A stretch of DNA of 33,048 nucleotides. It comes from JANQGH01 sp039030175 (GTDB taxonomy: Bacteria > Pseudomonadota > Alphaproteobacteria > DSM-16000 > Inquilinaceae). Each line of letters starts with the position of its first letter. The stretch's first letter is position 1. A program made the position numbers and the translations under genes. Location: contig JBCCER010000026.1 in NCBI GenBank assembly GCA_039030175.1, positions 1 through 33,048 of the forward strand. Direction: 5' to 3'. The notes under the pieces were generated by a model that saw only the letters and a program-made list of their open reading frames with translations, was not told where the DNA came from and made no database searches. Positions 6,890-14,337 of the stretch are shown here, in pieces.

Positions 6890-7720
6890 CTAGCGGTTCG
6901 GCAGATCCGAGGCGGCCGACGGCGTATCGGGCTTGGGCGCTGAGATGAACATCACGAGCGATACGGCCGCCAAATAGAGCGAGGACAGTACCACCGCCAC
7001 GAGCGCCCCCCAATAGATGCCCAAAGGCGCAAAAAGCAGACTGCCGGTAAGCGCGAAAATGATCAGGCTGCCGATGCCGAAGGGAAAGTTCTTGATGATC
7101 CCGTGGACCTCGCGCTCGGAATAGGTCACGTGCACGATCACCAGCACGGGATACAGCGTAATGGTAAATCCCGATAGTAGGCCCGACCATTCCTCGCCGA
7201 TCGCACTAGCCAATCCGGTGATGGCTAAGACAATCGCGGTCGCAACAGCTGCGCGCACCAAGAGGATTAGCGGCGTGACGACGACATTCTTGCCCGAGTC
7301 TGCGCTCACATTCTGAATTTTCCGGAAGATCAGGATGGCAAGCCCGACCATGATCACCGTTAAACCGGTCAACACCCACCTATCCTGGGGCAGCAGCGAT
7401 ATGAGTGCAGCCGCGCCAAAAAAGGCCGCCAAAGACAGGACCGATGTCAGAACGACGTTGATCACGCCGGAATTTTTGGACACCAGCCAGTAGACAACGC
7501 AGAACGCGAGCGAGGCGCTTAGGCCGCCGACCGTGGAGGTCGCAGCGGTCGCGGCGAAATCCGGCCCTTGTTCGACACCTATGAAAAACAAGCTGACCGC
7601 GATGCCCAGCGGAAAGCCGGCAAACACGCCCGCGACTTTCGGACCGACCCGCTCGCTGAGCCACGACAGGCCGAGCACCATGGCCGACGTCACCACGATC
7701 TTTATCACCGTTAGAAGCAT
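6890..7720 (-). CDS. Inner-membrane protein with internal duplication, function unknown
   Basis: A 276-aa protein with about nine hydrophobic helices. Two halves resemble each other: the first has a helix followed by GPKVAGVFAGFPLGIAVSL and a charged turn, the second has a helix followed by EEWSGLLSGFTITLYPVL and a charged turn (SERE). This (V/L)(A/S)G-(V/L)(F/L)(A/S)GF motif suggests an ancient tandem duplication of a unit of four or five helices, as in many small transporters. The C-terminal end is short, polar and cytoplasm-like. I do not recognise a named family with certainty. It converges on the solute-binding protein gene (30 bases between stops) and diverges from the cystatin-like lipoprotein gene. 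The start codon at 7718-7720 has only a weak ribosome-binding site. Confidence 0.75.
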   Translation of the reverse strand: MLLTVIKIVVTSAMVLGLSWLSERVGPKVAGVFAGFPLGIAVSLFFIGVEQGPDFAATAATSTVGGLSASLAFCVVYWLVSKNSGVINVVLTSVLSLAAFFGAAALISLLPQDRWVLTGLTVIMVGLAILIFRKIQNVSADSGKNVVVTPLILLVRAAVATAIVLAITGLASAIGEEWSGLLSGFTITLYPVLVIVHVTYSEREVHGIIKNFPFGIGSLIIFALTGSLLFAPLGIYWGALVAVVLSSLYLAAVSLVMFISAPKPDTPSAASDLPNR

Positions 7721-7840
7721 GATGGGCTTGCGGGTTCCTTTGTCGTCGCTCAGGTAGCAATCGTGCCGGGCCGCGACGCTTTACACGCGGCGACGGCCAT
7801 TGGATAGTCCCTACCCTCTCAATCTCGAAGGAGACGAAAG

Positions 7841-8218
7841 ATGATCAGGGGGGCCTTCTTGGCATTGATCGCGGCGACATTGATCGTCGCGGGTTGCGTA
7901 TCGTCAGACGATAGTACCAGCGTTCCAGGCGGCTATTCAGAGGTCTCGACAAGCGACCCGGGAGTCAACGATGCCGCCCGATTTGCCGTCATGACACGAG
8001 CAGACAACACGGGCGAAATCATCGACCTTCAGCAGGTATTCCAGGCCGAACAGCAGGTCGTGGCCGGCCTCAATTATCGCATGAAAATCGGCGTCATCCA
8101 GGGCGGCCGAAACGGCGTGGCGGATGTCGTCGTGTATCGTGATCTTCAAGGCAACTACAGCCTGACCTCTTGGGCGTGGGATCAAAACCCGGACATCAAC
8201 CGTCCCCGTCTGCTCTAG
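7841..8218 (+). CDS. Small lipoprotein with a cystatin-like domain
   Basis: A 125-aa lipoprotein. Residues 1-18 are a signal peptide with lipobox VAG-C and lipidated Cys19; Val at +2 suggests outer-membrane sorting. The mature part carries the hallmarks of the cystatin (papain-inhibitor) fold in order: a Gly pair at 30-31 (PGGYSEV), the helix segment NDAARFAV at 43-50 (compare ARFAV of plant cystatins), the first-hairpin motif QVVAG at 72-76 followed by LNYRMKIGV, and SW at 110-111 near the second hairpin. The size of about 95 residues after the linker fits one cystatin domain. It would inhibit C1-type cysteine peptidases or bind something else through the same wedge. A strong AGGAG site precedes the ATG. 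It stands alone, convergent with argS with 2 bases between stops. Function is inferred from motifs only. Confidence 0.8.
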   Translation: MIRGAFLALIAATLIVAGCVSSDDSTSVPGGYSEVSTSDPGVNDAARFAVMTRADNTGEIIDLQQVFQAEQQVVAGLNYRMKIGVIQGGRNGVADVVVYRDLQGNYSLTSWAWDQNPDINRPRLL

Positions 8219-8220
8219 TC

Positions 8221-9981
8221 CTACATGCGATCGGGAACCTCGATTCCGAGGAGGTCGAGCTGTAGACTGAGTTGATCGAGCGTCAGCTTCGCCAACCCCA
8301 GCCAGGCCGCTCGCTTGGCTGGGTCTTCCTCGCTCAGAATGTGGGTGGCGGCGTAGAACCGGCTAAATTCCTGCGCCAGCGCAAAAGCAAAATCGCATAA
8401 CTCGTTAGGCGCGCGTTTGTCGTAGGCCTTAGCAATTGCGTCCGGCATTTGGCCCAGCGTGAGCATGAGATCGCGCTCAACATCGCTCGGTGGCAAAACC
8501 GTACCGGGTTCGTAACCTTGATCGGCCGCACGCCGCAGGAGAGATTTCACTCGGACGGCGGCATACTGCAGATAGGGGCCCGTCTTGCCCTCAAACCGGG
8601 TGAAACGGTCGAGATCGAAGACGTAGTTTGACTGCCGATGATTGGACAAATCGGCGAACTTGATCGCGGCCAACCCAACCTGCCTGGCAATTTCGACCCT
8701 TTCGGCTTGGGGCATGTCGGCTGCTAAATTGGCCTCCTCCATACGCTCCAAAGACTTCTCGCGCGCCATGTCGATCAAAGCGCTCAGGCGAGGCACACCG
8801 CCGTCACGGGTCCGGAATGGCTTGCCGTCCGGCCCATTGACGGTGCCAAAACCCAAATGCTCCAGGCTGGCGTGACCGTAGCCTGCCAATTCTGCGGCCC
8901 TAAAGACTTGCGCAAAGTGCAGGTGCTGGCGTTGATCGACGACGTAGAAAATCAGGTCCGGATCGTACTCGGCGACCCGATCCTTGATGGTCGCCAGATC
9001 AGTGGTGCCATACATGACCGCGCCGTCCGACTTCAGCAGGATCAAGGGCGGCATCTCTGACTTATCGTCTGGCCTTGCGACGCGCACGATCACGGCACCG
9101 TCGTCAGTCTCGGCAAGGCCCCTACCCTGCAACTCCTTAACCATCGGGGCAATCAGGTGATGGACATCCGCCTCGCCTTTATAGAGATCGAAATGAACGC
9201 CCAGCGCATCGAAATTCTCCTTCATGGCCGCAACGGAAATTTCCATGAAGTGTCGCCACAGGGCAGTGACGCCGGGCTCGTCATTTTGGAGAGCGAAGGT
9301 CGCGGCACGCGCGGCTTGCATGCGGTCCGGATCGCTTGAGCAAGCGGCGTCAGCTTCCGGATAGATACGTTCCAAATCGTCCAAAGTAATCGGCGATTCG
9401 GTTGGATAGGCGCCTTCGTGGGCCGCGTCGAAATAGGGCCAGTCAGGATGCTCTATCTCCAACGCGGAGACCAATTTGCCCATGGGCAAGCCCCAGTCGC
9501 CCATATGAACATCGGCGATCGTTCGATCACCGGCAAAGGCGAACAGGCGGCGTAAGCTGTCGCCGATCACCGTCGCCCTGATATGGCCCACATGCATCGG
9601 CTTGGCGACGTTTGGGCCACCATAGTCGAGAACTACGGTGGAAGCCGGATTGTTGACCGGAACGCCGAGACGCGCGTCCCCGGCCAGCTCGGCAATATGC
9701 GCGGCAATCGCCTCGTCGGTGAGGGTTAGGTTAAGAAAGCCGGGCCCGGCGATCTCGACTGACTGAAACTGCGCGTCATCGCGGAGTTCTTGGGCAACGG
9801 CCTCGGCCAACTGACGTGGATTGGTTTTCGCCTGCTTCGCCGCAGCCAAAGCGCCATTGCATTGAAACTGGGCAAGATCTGGCCGGTTGGACACGGTTAC
9901 CTGCCCGAAACGGTCGTCCAAACCAGCATTGGTAAAGGCAGCAGCGACCCTCTCGGTCAGCCGCGCGGTAAGCGAACTCAT
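8221..9981 (-). CDS. argS: Arginyl-tRNA synthetase
   Basis: A 586-aa class I synthetase that charges tRNA-Arg in the cytoplasm. The N-terminal additional domain is followed by GGPNVAKPMHVGHIRATVIG with the HIGH-type motif HVGH at residues 130-133. GDWGLPMGKL follows, and then the arginine-site region LIFYVVDQRQHLHF. As in many ArgRS proteins the KMSKS motif is degenerate; the loop reads GKPFRTRDGG. The C-terminal anticodon-binding domain contains RFTRFEGKTGPYLQY and ends LQLDLLGIEVPDRM. I start at the ATG 9979-9981 (MSSLTARL); the open frame extends 23 codons further upstream but that part shows no conservation. Expression of neighbours is independent: the gene is divergent from wrbA and convergent with the lipoprotein gene. 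Confidence 0.97.
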   Translation of the reverse strand: MSSLTARLTERVAAAFTNAGLDDRFGQVTVSNRPDLAQFQCNGALAAAKQAKTNPRQLAEAVAQELRDDAQFQSVEIAGPGFLNLTLTDEAIAAHIAELAGDARLGVPVNNPASTVVLDYGGPNVAKPMHVGHIRATVIGDSLRRLFAFAGDRTIADVHMGDWGLPMGKLVSALEIEHPDWPYFDAAHEGAYPTESPITLDDLERIYPEADAACSSDPDRMQAARAATFALQNDEPGVTALWRHFMEISVAAMKENFDALGVHFDLYKGEADVHHLIAPMVKELQGRGLAETDDGAVIVRVARPDDKSEMPPLILLKSDGAVMYGTTDLATIKDRVAEYDPDLIFYVVDQRQHLHFAQVFRAAELAGYGHASLEHLGFGTVNGPDGKPFRTRDGGVPRLSALIDMAREKSLERMEEANLAADMPQAERVEIARQVGLAAIKFADLSNHRQSNYVFDLDRFTRFEGKTGPYLQYAAVRVKSLLRRAADQGYEPGTVLPPSDVERDLMLTLGQMPDAIAKAYDKRAPNELCDFAFALAQEFSRFYAATHILSEEDPAKRAAWLGLAKLTLDQLSLQLDLLGIEVPDRM

Positions 9982-10043
9982 GGGATTTGGACCTGCCCAG
10001 CAGCGGGAAAACGTTGGCGAGGTTCTAAGCAAGCCCGGCGTCT

Positions 10044-10065
10044 CGTGCAAGCACGGTCCCGTGCT
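10044..10065. promoter_or_regulatory. Nested inverted repeats CGTGC/GCACG between argS and wrbA
   Basis: AGCACGG (10050-10056) and CCGTGCT (10059-10065) form a perfect 7-bp inverted repeat with a 2-base centre. An overlapping repeat, CGTGC (10044-10048) and GCACG (10051-10055), is also perfect with centre AA. The middle arm can therefore pair either left or right. The site lies 63-84 bases upstream of argS and about 120-140 bases upstream of wrbA, in the divergent control region. It could be a double operator or an RNA switch in the argS leader. Confidence 0.4.
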
Positions 10066-10187
10066 ATCGATCGTTGTCCCGCCGGAAACAATGCGTTTCT
10101 ACTTGGGGTCATTATCTCCTCTGACTAGCACCCACATGTATGCCAACAGAGAGCGAAGTGGCTCATTCCCAGACATTAGGGGCAATC

Positions 10188-10787
10188 ATGGCTAAGGTTT
10201 TGGTGCTGTATTACTCGACGTACGGCCATATCGAGACGATGGCTCATGCGGTCGCGGAAGGCGCACGCGAGGGTGGCGCCGACGTGACCATCAAACGGGT
10301 CCCCGAAACGGTGCCCGAGGACATTGCACGGCAGAACTACTTCAAGGTCGATCAAGAGGCGCCGATTGCGACAGTTGAGGAGTTGGCCGACTACGACGCC
10401 ATCATCTTCGGCGCCCCGACGCGCTTCGGCGTGGCTGCTTCACAAATGCGCGCCTTCATTGATCGGCTGGGCAAGCTTTGGCAGCAAAATGCGTTTGTCG
10501 GGAAAGCCGGCAGCGTCTTTACCTCATCAGCAACCCAGCACGGTGGACAGGAGACCACTATTGTAAGCTTCCACGCGACCCTGTTTCATTTGGGCTTTGT
10601 CGTCGTCGGCCTGCCCTATTCGTTCTCCGAGCAGCAATCGCTCGACGGCATCATTGGCACCTCGCCCTATGGCGCCAGCACCATCGCAGGGGGTGATGGC
10701 TCACGCCAGCCGACGGACATCGATCTCGCAGGCGCCCGATACCAGGGTCGACATGTGGCCCAAATCGCAGCCAAGTTGGCCGCTTAA
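10188..10787 (+). CDS. wrbA: NAD(P)H:quinone oxidoreductase, WrbA type
   Basis: A 199-aa FMN flavoprotein that reduces quinones by two electrons, avoiding semiquinone radicals. Visible landmarks are the flavin phosphate loop YYSTYGHIETMA (8-19), the isoalloxazine loop GAPTRFG (near 78), and TSSATQHGGQETT (near 110-122), all typical of WrbA. Length is normal. The start at 10188 (MAKVLVLYYS) has an AGGGG site 5 bases upstream; an upstream in-frame ATG at 10140 lacks support. It is the first gene of a co-directional run with the glutathionyl-hydroquinone reductase (24-base gap) and pirin genes, all acting on quinones or phenols. Confidence 0.95.
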   Translation: MAKVLVLYYSTYGHIETMAHAVAEGAREGGADVTIKRVPETVPEDIARQNYFKVDQEAPIATVEELADYDAIIFGAPTRFGVAASQMRAFIDRLGKLWQQNAFVGKAGSVFTSSATQHGGQETTIVSFHATLFHLGFVVVGLPYSFSEQQSLDGIIGTSPYGASTIAGGDGSRQPTDIDLAGARYQGRHVAQIAAKLAA

Positions 10788-10811
10788 CCATACGCACAAG
10801 GAAACGATCCG

Positions 10812-11798
10812 ATGGGCCTACTCGTCGAAGGCAAATGGCAAGACCAATGGTACGACACAAAGAAATCCGGCGGCCGTTTTGTTCGGCAAGACGCGATCTT
10901 CCGGAATTGGGTCACCGCCGATGGCGCGCCCGGCCCATCTGGGAAGGGCGGCTTTAAGGCCGAGCCCGGACGCTATCATCTTTACATCTCTCACGCCTGC
11001 CCCTGGGCGCATCGGACAGTGATCTTCCGCAAACTCAAAGGGCTCGAAGAAATGATCTCGCTGTCCGTGGTGGACTGGTTCATGGGCAATGAGGGCTGGT
11101 GGTTTTCCGACAAACCGGGCGCCATCCCCGACTCGGTCAACGGCAAGACCTTCATGCACGAGATCTACAGCACGGCCAAGTCGGACTATACCGGCCGGGT
11201 CACCGTGCCAGTTCTGTGGGACAAGCAAGATGGGACGATCGCCAGCAACGAATCGTCGGAAATCATCCGCATGTTCAACAGCGCGTTTGGCGAGGTCGGC
11301 GCCACAGGACCGGATTTCTATCCCGAGCATCTGCGGGAGGAGATCGATGCAGTCAACGATCGCGTCTATCACACGGTGAACAATGGCGTTTACAAGTGCG
11401 GCTTCGCCACCAGCCAAGAGGCTTATGAGGAAGCCTTCGACGCCCTGTTCGACACGCTCGACTTCCTGGAGGAGCGGCTGGGTCGGCGGCGCTATCTGGC
11501 CGGCGGCACGCTAACCGAAGCTGACTGGCGGCTGTTCACGACTCTGGTGCGGTTCGACCCCGTCTATGTCGGGCACTTCAAGTGCAACCGGCAGCGGATC
11601 GCAGACTTCCCGAACCTTTCCAACTATCTGCGCGAGCTGTACCAGGTGCCTGGCGTCGCCAAAACCGTCAATTTGGAACACATCAAAAACCACTATTACG
11701 GCAGCCACGAATCGGTCAATCCGACGCGCATCGTCCCCAAGGGCCCGGCCCTGAACTATGACGCGCCGCACGATCGGGACCGCCTGCCTAAGGACTAA
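10812..11798 (+). CDS. yqjG: Glutathionyl-hydroquinone reductase (Xi-class glutathione transferase, YqjG/ECM4 family)
   Basis: A 328-aa cytoplasmic enzyme that uses glutathione to reduce S-glutathionyl-hydroquinones. The catalytic motif CPWAHR is at residues 63-68 (Cys63). N-terminal to it is the long extension (MGLLVEGKWQDQWYDTKKSG) characteristic of the Xi class. IASNESSEIIRMFNSAF is the glutathione-binding segment, and the helical C-terminal domain has LTEADWRLFTTLVRFDPVY and the end segment with HIKNHYYGSH. An AAGGA site precedes the ATG. It lies between wrbA and pirin genes, an arrangement that supports a quinone-detoxification operon; in Escherichia coli yqjG is also close to the pirin gene yhaK. 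Confidence 0.95.
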   Translation: MGLLVEGKWQDQWYDTKKSGGRFVRQDAIFRNWVTADGAPGPSGKGGFKAEPGRYHLYISHACPWAHRTVIFRKLKGLEEMISLSVVDWFMGNEGWWFSDKPGAIPDSVNGKTFMHEIYSTAKSDYTGRVTVPVLWDKQDGTIASNESSEIIRMFNSAFGEVGATGPDFYPEHLREEIDAVNDRVYHTVNNGVYKCGFATSQEAYEEAFDALFDTLDFLEERLGRRRYLAGGTLTEADWRLFTTLVRFDPVYVGHFKCNRQRIADFPNLSNYLRELYQVPGVAKTVNLEHIKNHYYGSHESVNPTRIVPKGPALNYDAPHDRDRLPKD

Positions 11799-11802
11799 CC
11801 CC

Positions 11803-12504
11803 ATGATCGAAGTCAGAGAATTCGACACGTTGGGCCATGCCAACCATGGCTGGCTCGACGCCCGCCATCATTTCAGCTTTGCCAACTATCACGATCCGGC
11901 TCGCCGAGGTGTCGGCCCCCTGCTGGTTTGGAACGACGATACCTTCCAGCCGGATTCGGGGTTTCCCATGCACCCGCACAGGGACATGGAAATCATCACC
12001 TATGTCAGGTCGGGCCAGGTGGACCATGAGGACCATCTGGGCAATCGCGGCACCACCCACGCGGGCGACGTTCAAGTGATGAGCGCCGGCACGGGGATCA
12101 TGCATGCCGAATTCAACCGTGGCGACCAGCCGACCCAGATCTTTCAGATCTGGATCCAGCCCAAGGAACGCGGCATGCCGCCCCGCTGGGACAATAAGGA
12201 GTTTCCGAAGGGCGCGAATGCCAACCGGCTCGTTCCGCTGGCGTCCGGATATGACGAAGACATCGAAGCGGGAGCACTCTACATCCACCAAGACGCTGCG
12301 CTGCATGGAGCCACGCTCGAGGCCGGGCAAACGCTTGACCACACTCTTTTGGGCTCCCAGGCGTATCTGGTGCTCGCGAGGGGTAAGGTGCGGGTCAATG
12401 GCGCCGAGATTTCGACCCGCGACGGTGCCGTTATCGAGGGCGAACCGTCGCTGCATATAGAGGCGCTGGAAGACTCCGAGCTGATCCTGGCCGATCTTCC
12501 TTAG
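11803..12504 (+). CDS. Pirin family protein (bicupin, YhhW/YhaK-like)
   Basis: A 233-aa bicupin. The N-terminal cupin shows the pirin signature: HGWLDARHHFSFANY at about 13-27, GFPMHPHRDMEIITYV with metal-binding HPHRDME near 56-70, and GTGIMHAEFN near 100-109. The IQPKERGMPPRW segment is also typical. The C-terminal cupin (GATLEAGQTLDH onwards) lacks the metal ligands, as is usual. Related pirins such as YhhW have quercetin 2,3-dioxygenase activity. I start at the ATG 11803, 4 bases after the preceding stop codon; the open frame upstream overlaps the previous gene and is not conserved. It closes the quinone-handling trio. Confidence 0.93.
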   Translation: MIEVREFDTLGHANHGWLDARHHFSFANYHDPARRGVGPLLVWNDDTFQPDSGFPMHPHRDMEIITYVRSGQVDHEDHLGNRGTTHAGDVQVMSAGTGIMHAEFNRGDQPTQIFQIWIQPKERGMPPRWDNKEFPKGANANRLVPLASGYDEDIEAGALYIHQDAALHGATLEAGQTLDHTLLGSQAYLVLARGKVRVNGAEISTRDGAVIEGEPSLHIEALEDSELILADLP

Positions 12505-12521
12505 CGGTCAGTCCGACGACG

Positions 12522-12550
12522 TTGAACCGTTGGTCGCATGGCGGTATGGA
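12522..12550 (+). promoter_or_regulatory. Candidate promoter for the exported cupin/PheC-like pair
   Basis: TTGAAC (12522-12527), 17 bases, TATGGA (12545-12550). Each box is only a partial match (4 of 6 and 3 of 6), but the spacing is ideal and it lies just upstream of the chosen start codon at 12584. If used, it rules out the TTG at 12530 as a start. Confidence 0.3.
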
Positions 12551-12583
12551 CTTGACCACGCCACAGTCATGGAGATCGAGCCA

Positions 12584-13042
12584 ATGGGCTTCGCCGCCGC
12601 CCGAACGACCATCCGAACTGCAATCGCAGCCCTAATCTTCGCTGCGATTGCCGGATCGGCGACCGCGCAGGACCCGCAGACCGAAATCTCCGTCGAACAA
12701 CTGCTTGCGACGACAACCACAATCATCGGCGAGCCGCTTGTCTATCCAACGGAAGGTCAAGCCGAGGTCACAGCCATCATCGTGACGATCCCACCAGGCG
12801 TCCCGACAGGGTGGCACATCCATGAGGCGCCGCTGTTCGGCTATATGCTTGAGGGGGAGCTAACCGTCGACTATGGCGAGCACGGAATGCATGTCTATCA
12901 GCAGGGCGACAGTTTGATGGAGGCGGTCGGCTGGCCGCATGGCGGAACCAGCACGGGAGACGTGCCCGCCCGCGTGCTTGTCGTTTTCATGGGTAGCGAC
13001 GGCATGTCGGTGTCAGAACACGTCCATGCGCCCAGCGACTGA
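12584..13042 (+). CDS. Exported single-domain cupin protein
   Basis: A 152-aa small cupin with an N-terminal signal peptide (hydrophobic AAIAALIFAAIAG-type stretch, likely cleavage after SATA, before QDPQ). Cupin motif 1 reads GWHIHEAPLFGYMLEGELTV and provides two His; motif 2 reads GDSLMEAVGWPHGG and provides a further His. The predicted mature protein is periplasmic. Three in-frame starts exist: TTG 12530, ATG 12569 and ATG 12584. I chose 12584, which has GGAG 9 bases upstream and gives a compact signal peptide. The next gene, also exported, begins 19 bases after the stop codon, so the two probably form a periplasmic pair. Ligand and reaction are unknown. Confidence 0.85.
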   Translation: MGFAAARTTIRTAIAALIFAAIAGSATAQDPQTEISVEQLLATTTTIIGEPLVYPTEGQAEVTAIIVTIPPGVPTGWHIHEAPLFGYMLEGELTVDYGEHGMHVYQQGDSLMEAVGWPHGGTSTGDVPARVLVVFMGSDGMSVSEHVHAPSD

Positions 13043-13061
13043 GCCAGGGAGGGTGTTGTCG

Positions 13062-13808
13062 ATGGAGAAGACGTTGCGAGGAACATTCCGCCTAACCTGC
13101 GGGATTTCACTCGCAGCTATGATTGCGGCAGCGCCCGTCCAGCATTCCAGTGCCGACGAGAACACGATTCGGGTCGGGACCACCGGAGATTACCGACCGG
13201 TCACGTGGTACGATCCTTCGACCGACCAGTACTCGGGCACGGAGATCACCTTGGTCGAGGCCTTTGCCGGAGATCGAGGCCTAACGATTGAGTTCGTGAG
13301 AACGACATGGCCAACCCTGATGGAAGATCTGCTGGCCAATGACTTCGATATGGCAGTTGGCGGTATCTCCTGGACCCAGCAGCGAGCCGATCAGGCGCTG
13401 ACGTCCGTCACGATCGAGACATTTGGCAAAGTCGCGGTCGTTCGCTGCGGCGAGGAAGATCGATTCGGCTCCCTTGAAGCAATTGACCAACCTGGCATCA
13501 GGATTGTCGAGAACCGGGGTGGTACGAACGAGCAATTCGCCCTGTCACAAATACGCCACGCGACATTGACGATTGTGCCCAATAACTCCGAGCCACCGGA
13601 ATACTTGATGGAAAACCGGGCGGATGTGTTTTTCACCGACTCGATCGAGGCGGTCTATTTCGAGAGCCTGGAACATGGGCTGTGCGCGGTGAACGCTGAC
13701 CATCCCTATACGCACGGCACCAAAGTATTTTTGTTTGCCGAAGGTGAGGTCACGCTGCGCGATGACTTCGACGCTTGGTTTACACAGCGCTCCAGCGATG
13801 AGGATTAG
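13062..13808 (+). CDS. Cyclohexadienyl (arogenate/prephenate) dehydratase, PheC-like, exported
   Basis: A 248-aa protein with the fold of amino-acid-binding proteins (SBP family 3) but with signatures of cyclohexadienyl dehydratase, which turns arogenate into phenylalanine and prephenate into phenylpyruvate. Landmarks: RVGTTGDYRPVTW at about 37-49, TTWPTLMEDLLANDFDMAVG near 82-101 with ISWTQQRADQA following, ENRGGTNEQFA near 150, and FFTDSIEAVYFE, whose Glu corresponds to the residue I recall as general acid in Pseudomonas PheC. LCAVNADHPY also matches. A signal peptide covers about the first 30 residues, as in periplasmic PheC. AGGGAGGG precedes the ATG. It ends slightly earlier than Pseudomonas PheC. 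A plain amino-acid-binding role cannot be excluded. Confidence 0.78.
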   Translation: MEKTLRGTFRLTCGISLAAMIAAAPVQHSSADENTIRVGTTGDYRPVTWYDPSTDQYSGTEITLVEAFAGDRGLTIEFVRTTWPTLMEDLLANDFDMAVGGISWTQQRADQALTSVTIETFGKVAVVRCGEEDRFGSLEAIDQPGIRIVENRGGTNEQFALSQIRHATLTIVPNNSEPPEYLMENRADVFFTDSIEAVYFESLEHGLCAVNADHPYTHGTKVFLFAEGEVTLRDDFDAWFTQRSSDED

Positions 13809-13997
13809 CGAATACGCTGTGATCGCCACGCACAAACCCTGTCGCATCGCGCCCATTTCCTCGTTCTCTTTCAACCCTGCAGCGCAGGTGCAAAACATAG
13901 CGGAGAAATCCGGGATTTGGGAGCGACGATCATCTGCTTGTCCTGGCCGGCCCTCCCGCCCTATCTTGGCCGCAGCAACGGTTCCCCCGGGAGGGGG

Positions 13998-14160
13998 ATG
14001 AAAAGGGAATTCGGTTGAGGCCATTCGAATGGCCGAGTCCGGAACTGCCCCCGCAACTGTTCGCGGCGAGCGTGTGGACGTTCAGTGCCACTGGGGTTCG
14101 ACCCTGGGAAGGCCAGTTCACAAGACGCGATGACCCGCAAGTCAGGAGACCTGCCGCTGC
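13998..14160 (+). promoter_or_regulatory. Cobalamin riboswitch (B12 element) controlling the btu operon
   Basis: The conserved pieces occur in the right order: GGGAATTCGGTTGAGGCC (from 14005), a hairpin GGCCATTCGAATGGCC (14019-14034), GAGTCCGGAACTGCCCCCGC then CAACTGT (14054-14060), GCCACTGG (14087-14094), CTGGGAAGGC (14104-14113), GATGACCCGC (14129-14138) and the B12 box AGTCAGGAGACCTGCC (14140-14155 region). The boundaries are approximate. The start codon of btuB is about 178 bases downstream; the intervening sequence contains a strong small hairpin CGACCC-AGTT-GGGTCG (14274-14289) and GC-rich pairing up to the AAGGAG site, which could form the expression platform. Cobalamin binding should repress the operon. 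The 13809-13997 stretch holds no gene; a TCCCCC-GGGA-GGGGGA hairpin sits at 13983-13998. Confidence 0.95.
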
Positions 14161-14337
14161 GAGTCGTCCCGCAGTTTCGTCCGGGGTGTGGCGAAGCATC
14201 GGTTTCCGTTCGCGGTGACGCTCCCATTGAGCGGTCGTCGTGCGCAATCAATCTCAAAGCGGCGACCATTTCCGACCCAGTTGGGTCGCGATGCCCTGTC
14301 GGCCTTGCGAGGTCCGTCGGGCCTAAGGAGTCGTCGC

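Noticed and set aside
7770..7791. GCCGCG-N10-CGCGGC inverted repeat upstream of the cystatin-like gene as an operator
   Set aside because: A six-base GC-rich repeat with a 10-base spacer is expected by chance in GC-rich DNA; no further support.
9982..10050. N-terminal extension of argS
   Set aside because: The 23 extra codons are not ArgRS-like; the conserved domain starts at the ATG 9979-9981.
12530..12583. Longer starts for the exported cupin (TTG 12530, ATG 12569)
   Set aside because: They put a polar leader before the signal peptide; ATG 12584 has a GGAG site and a normal signal peptide.
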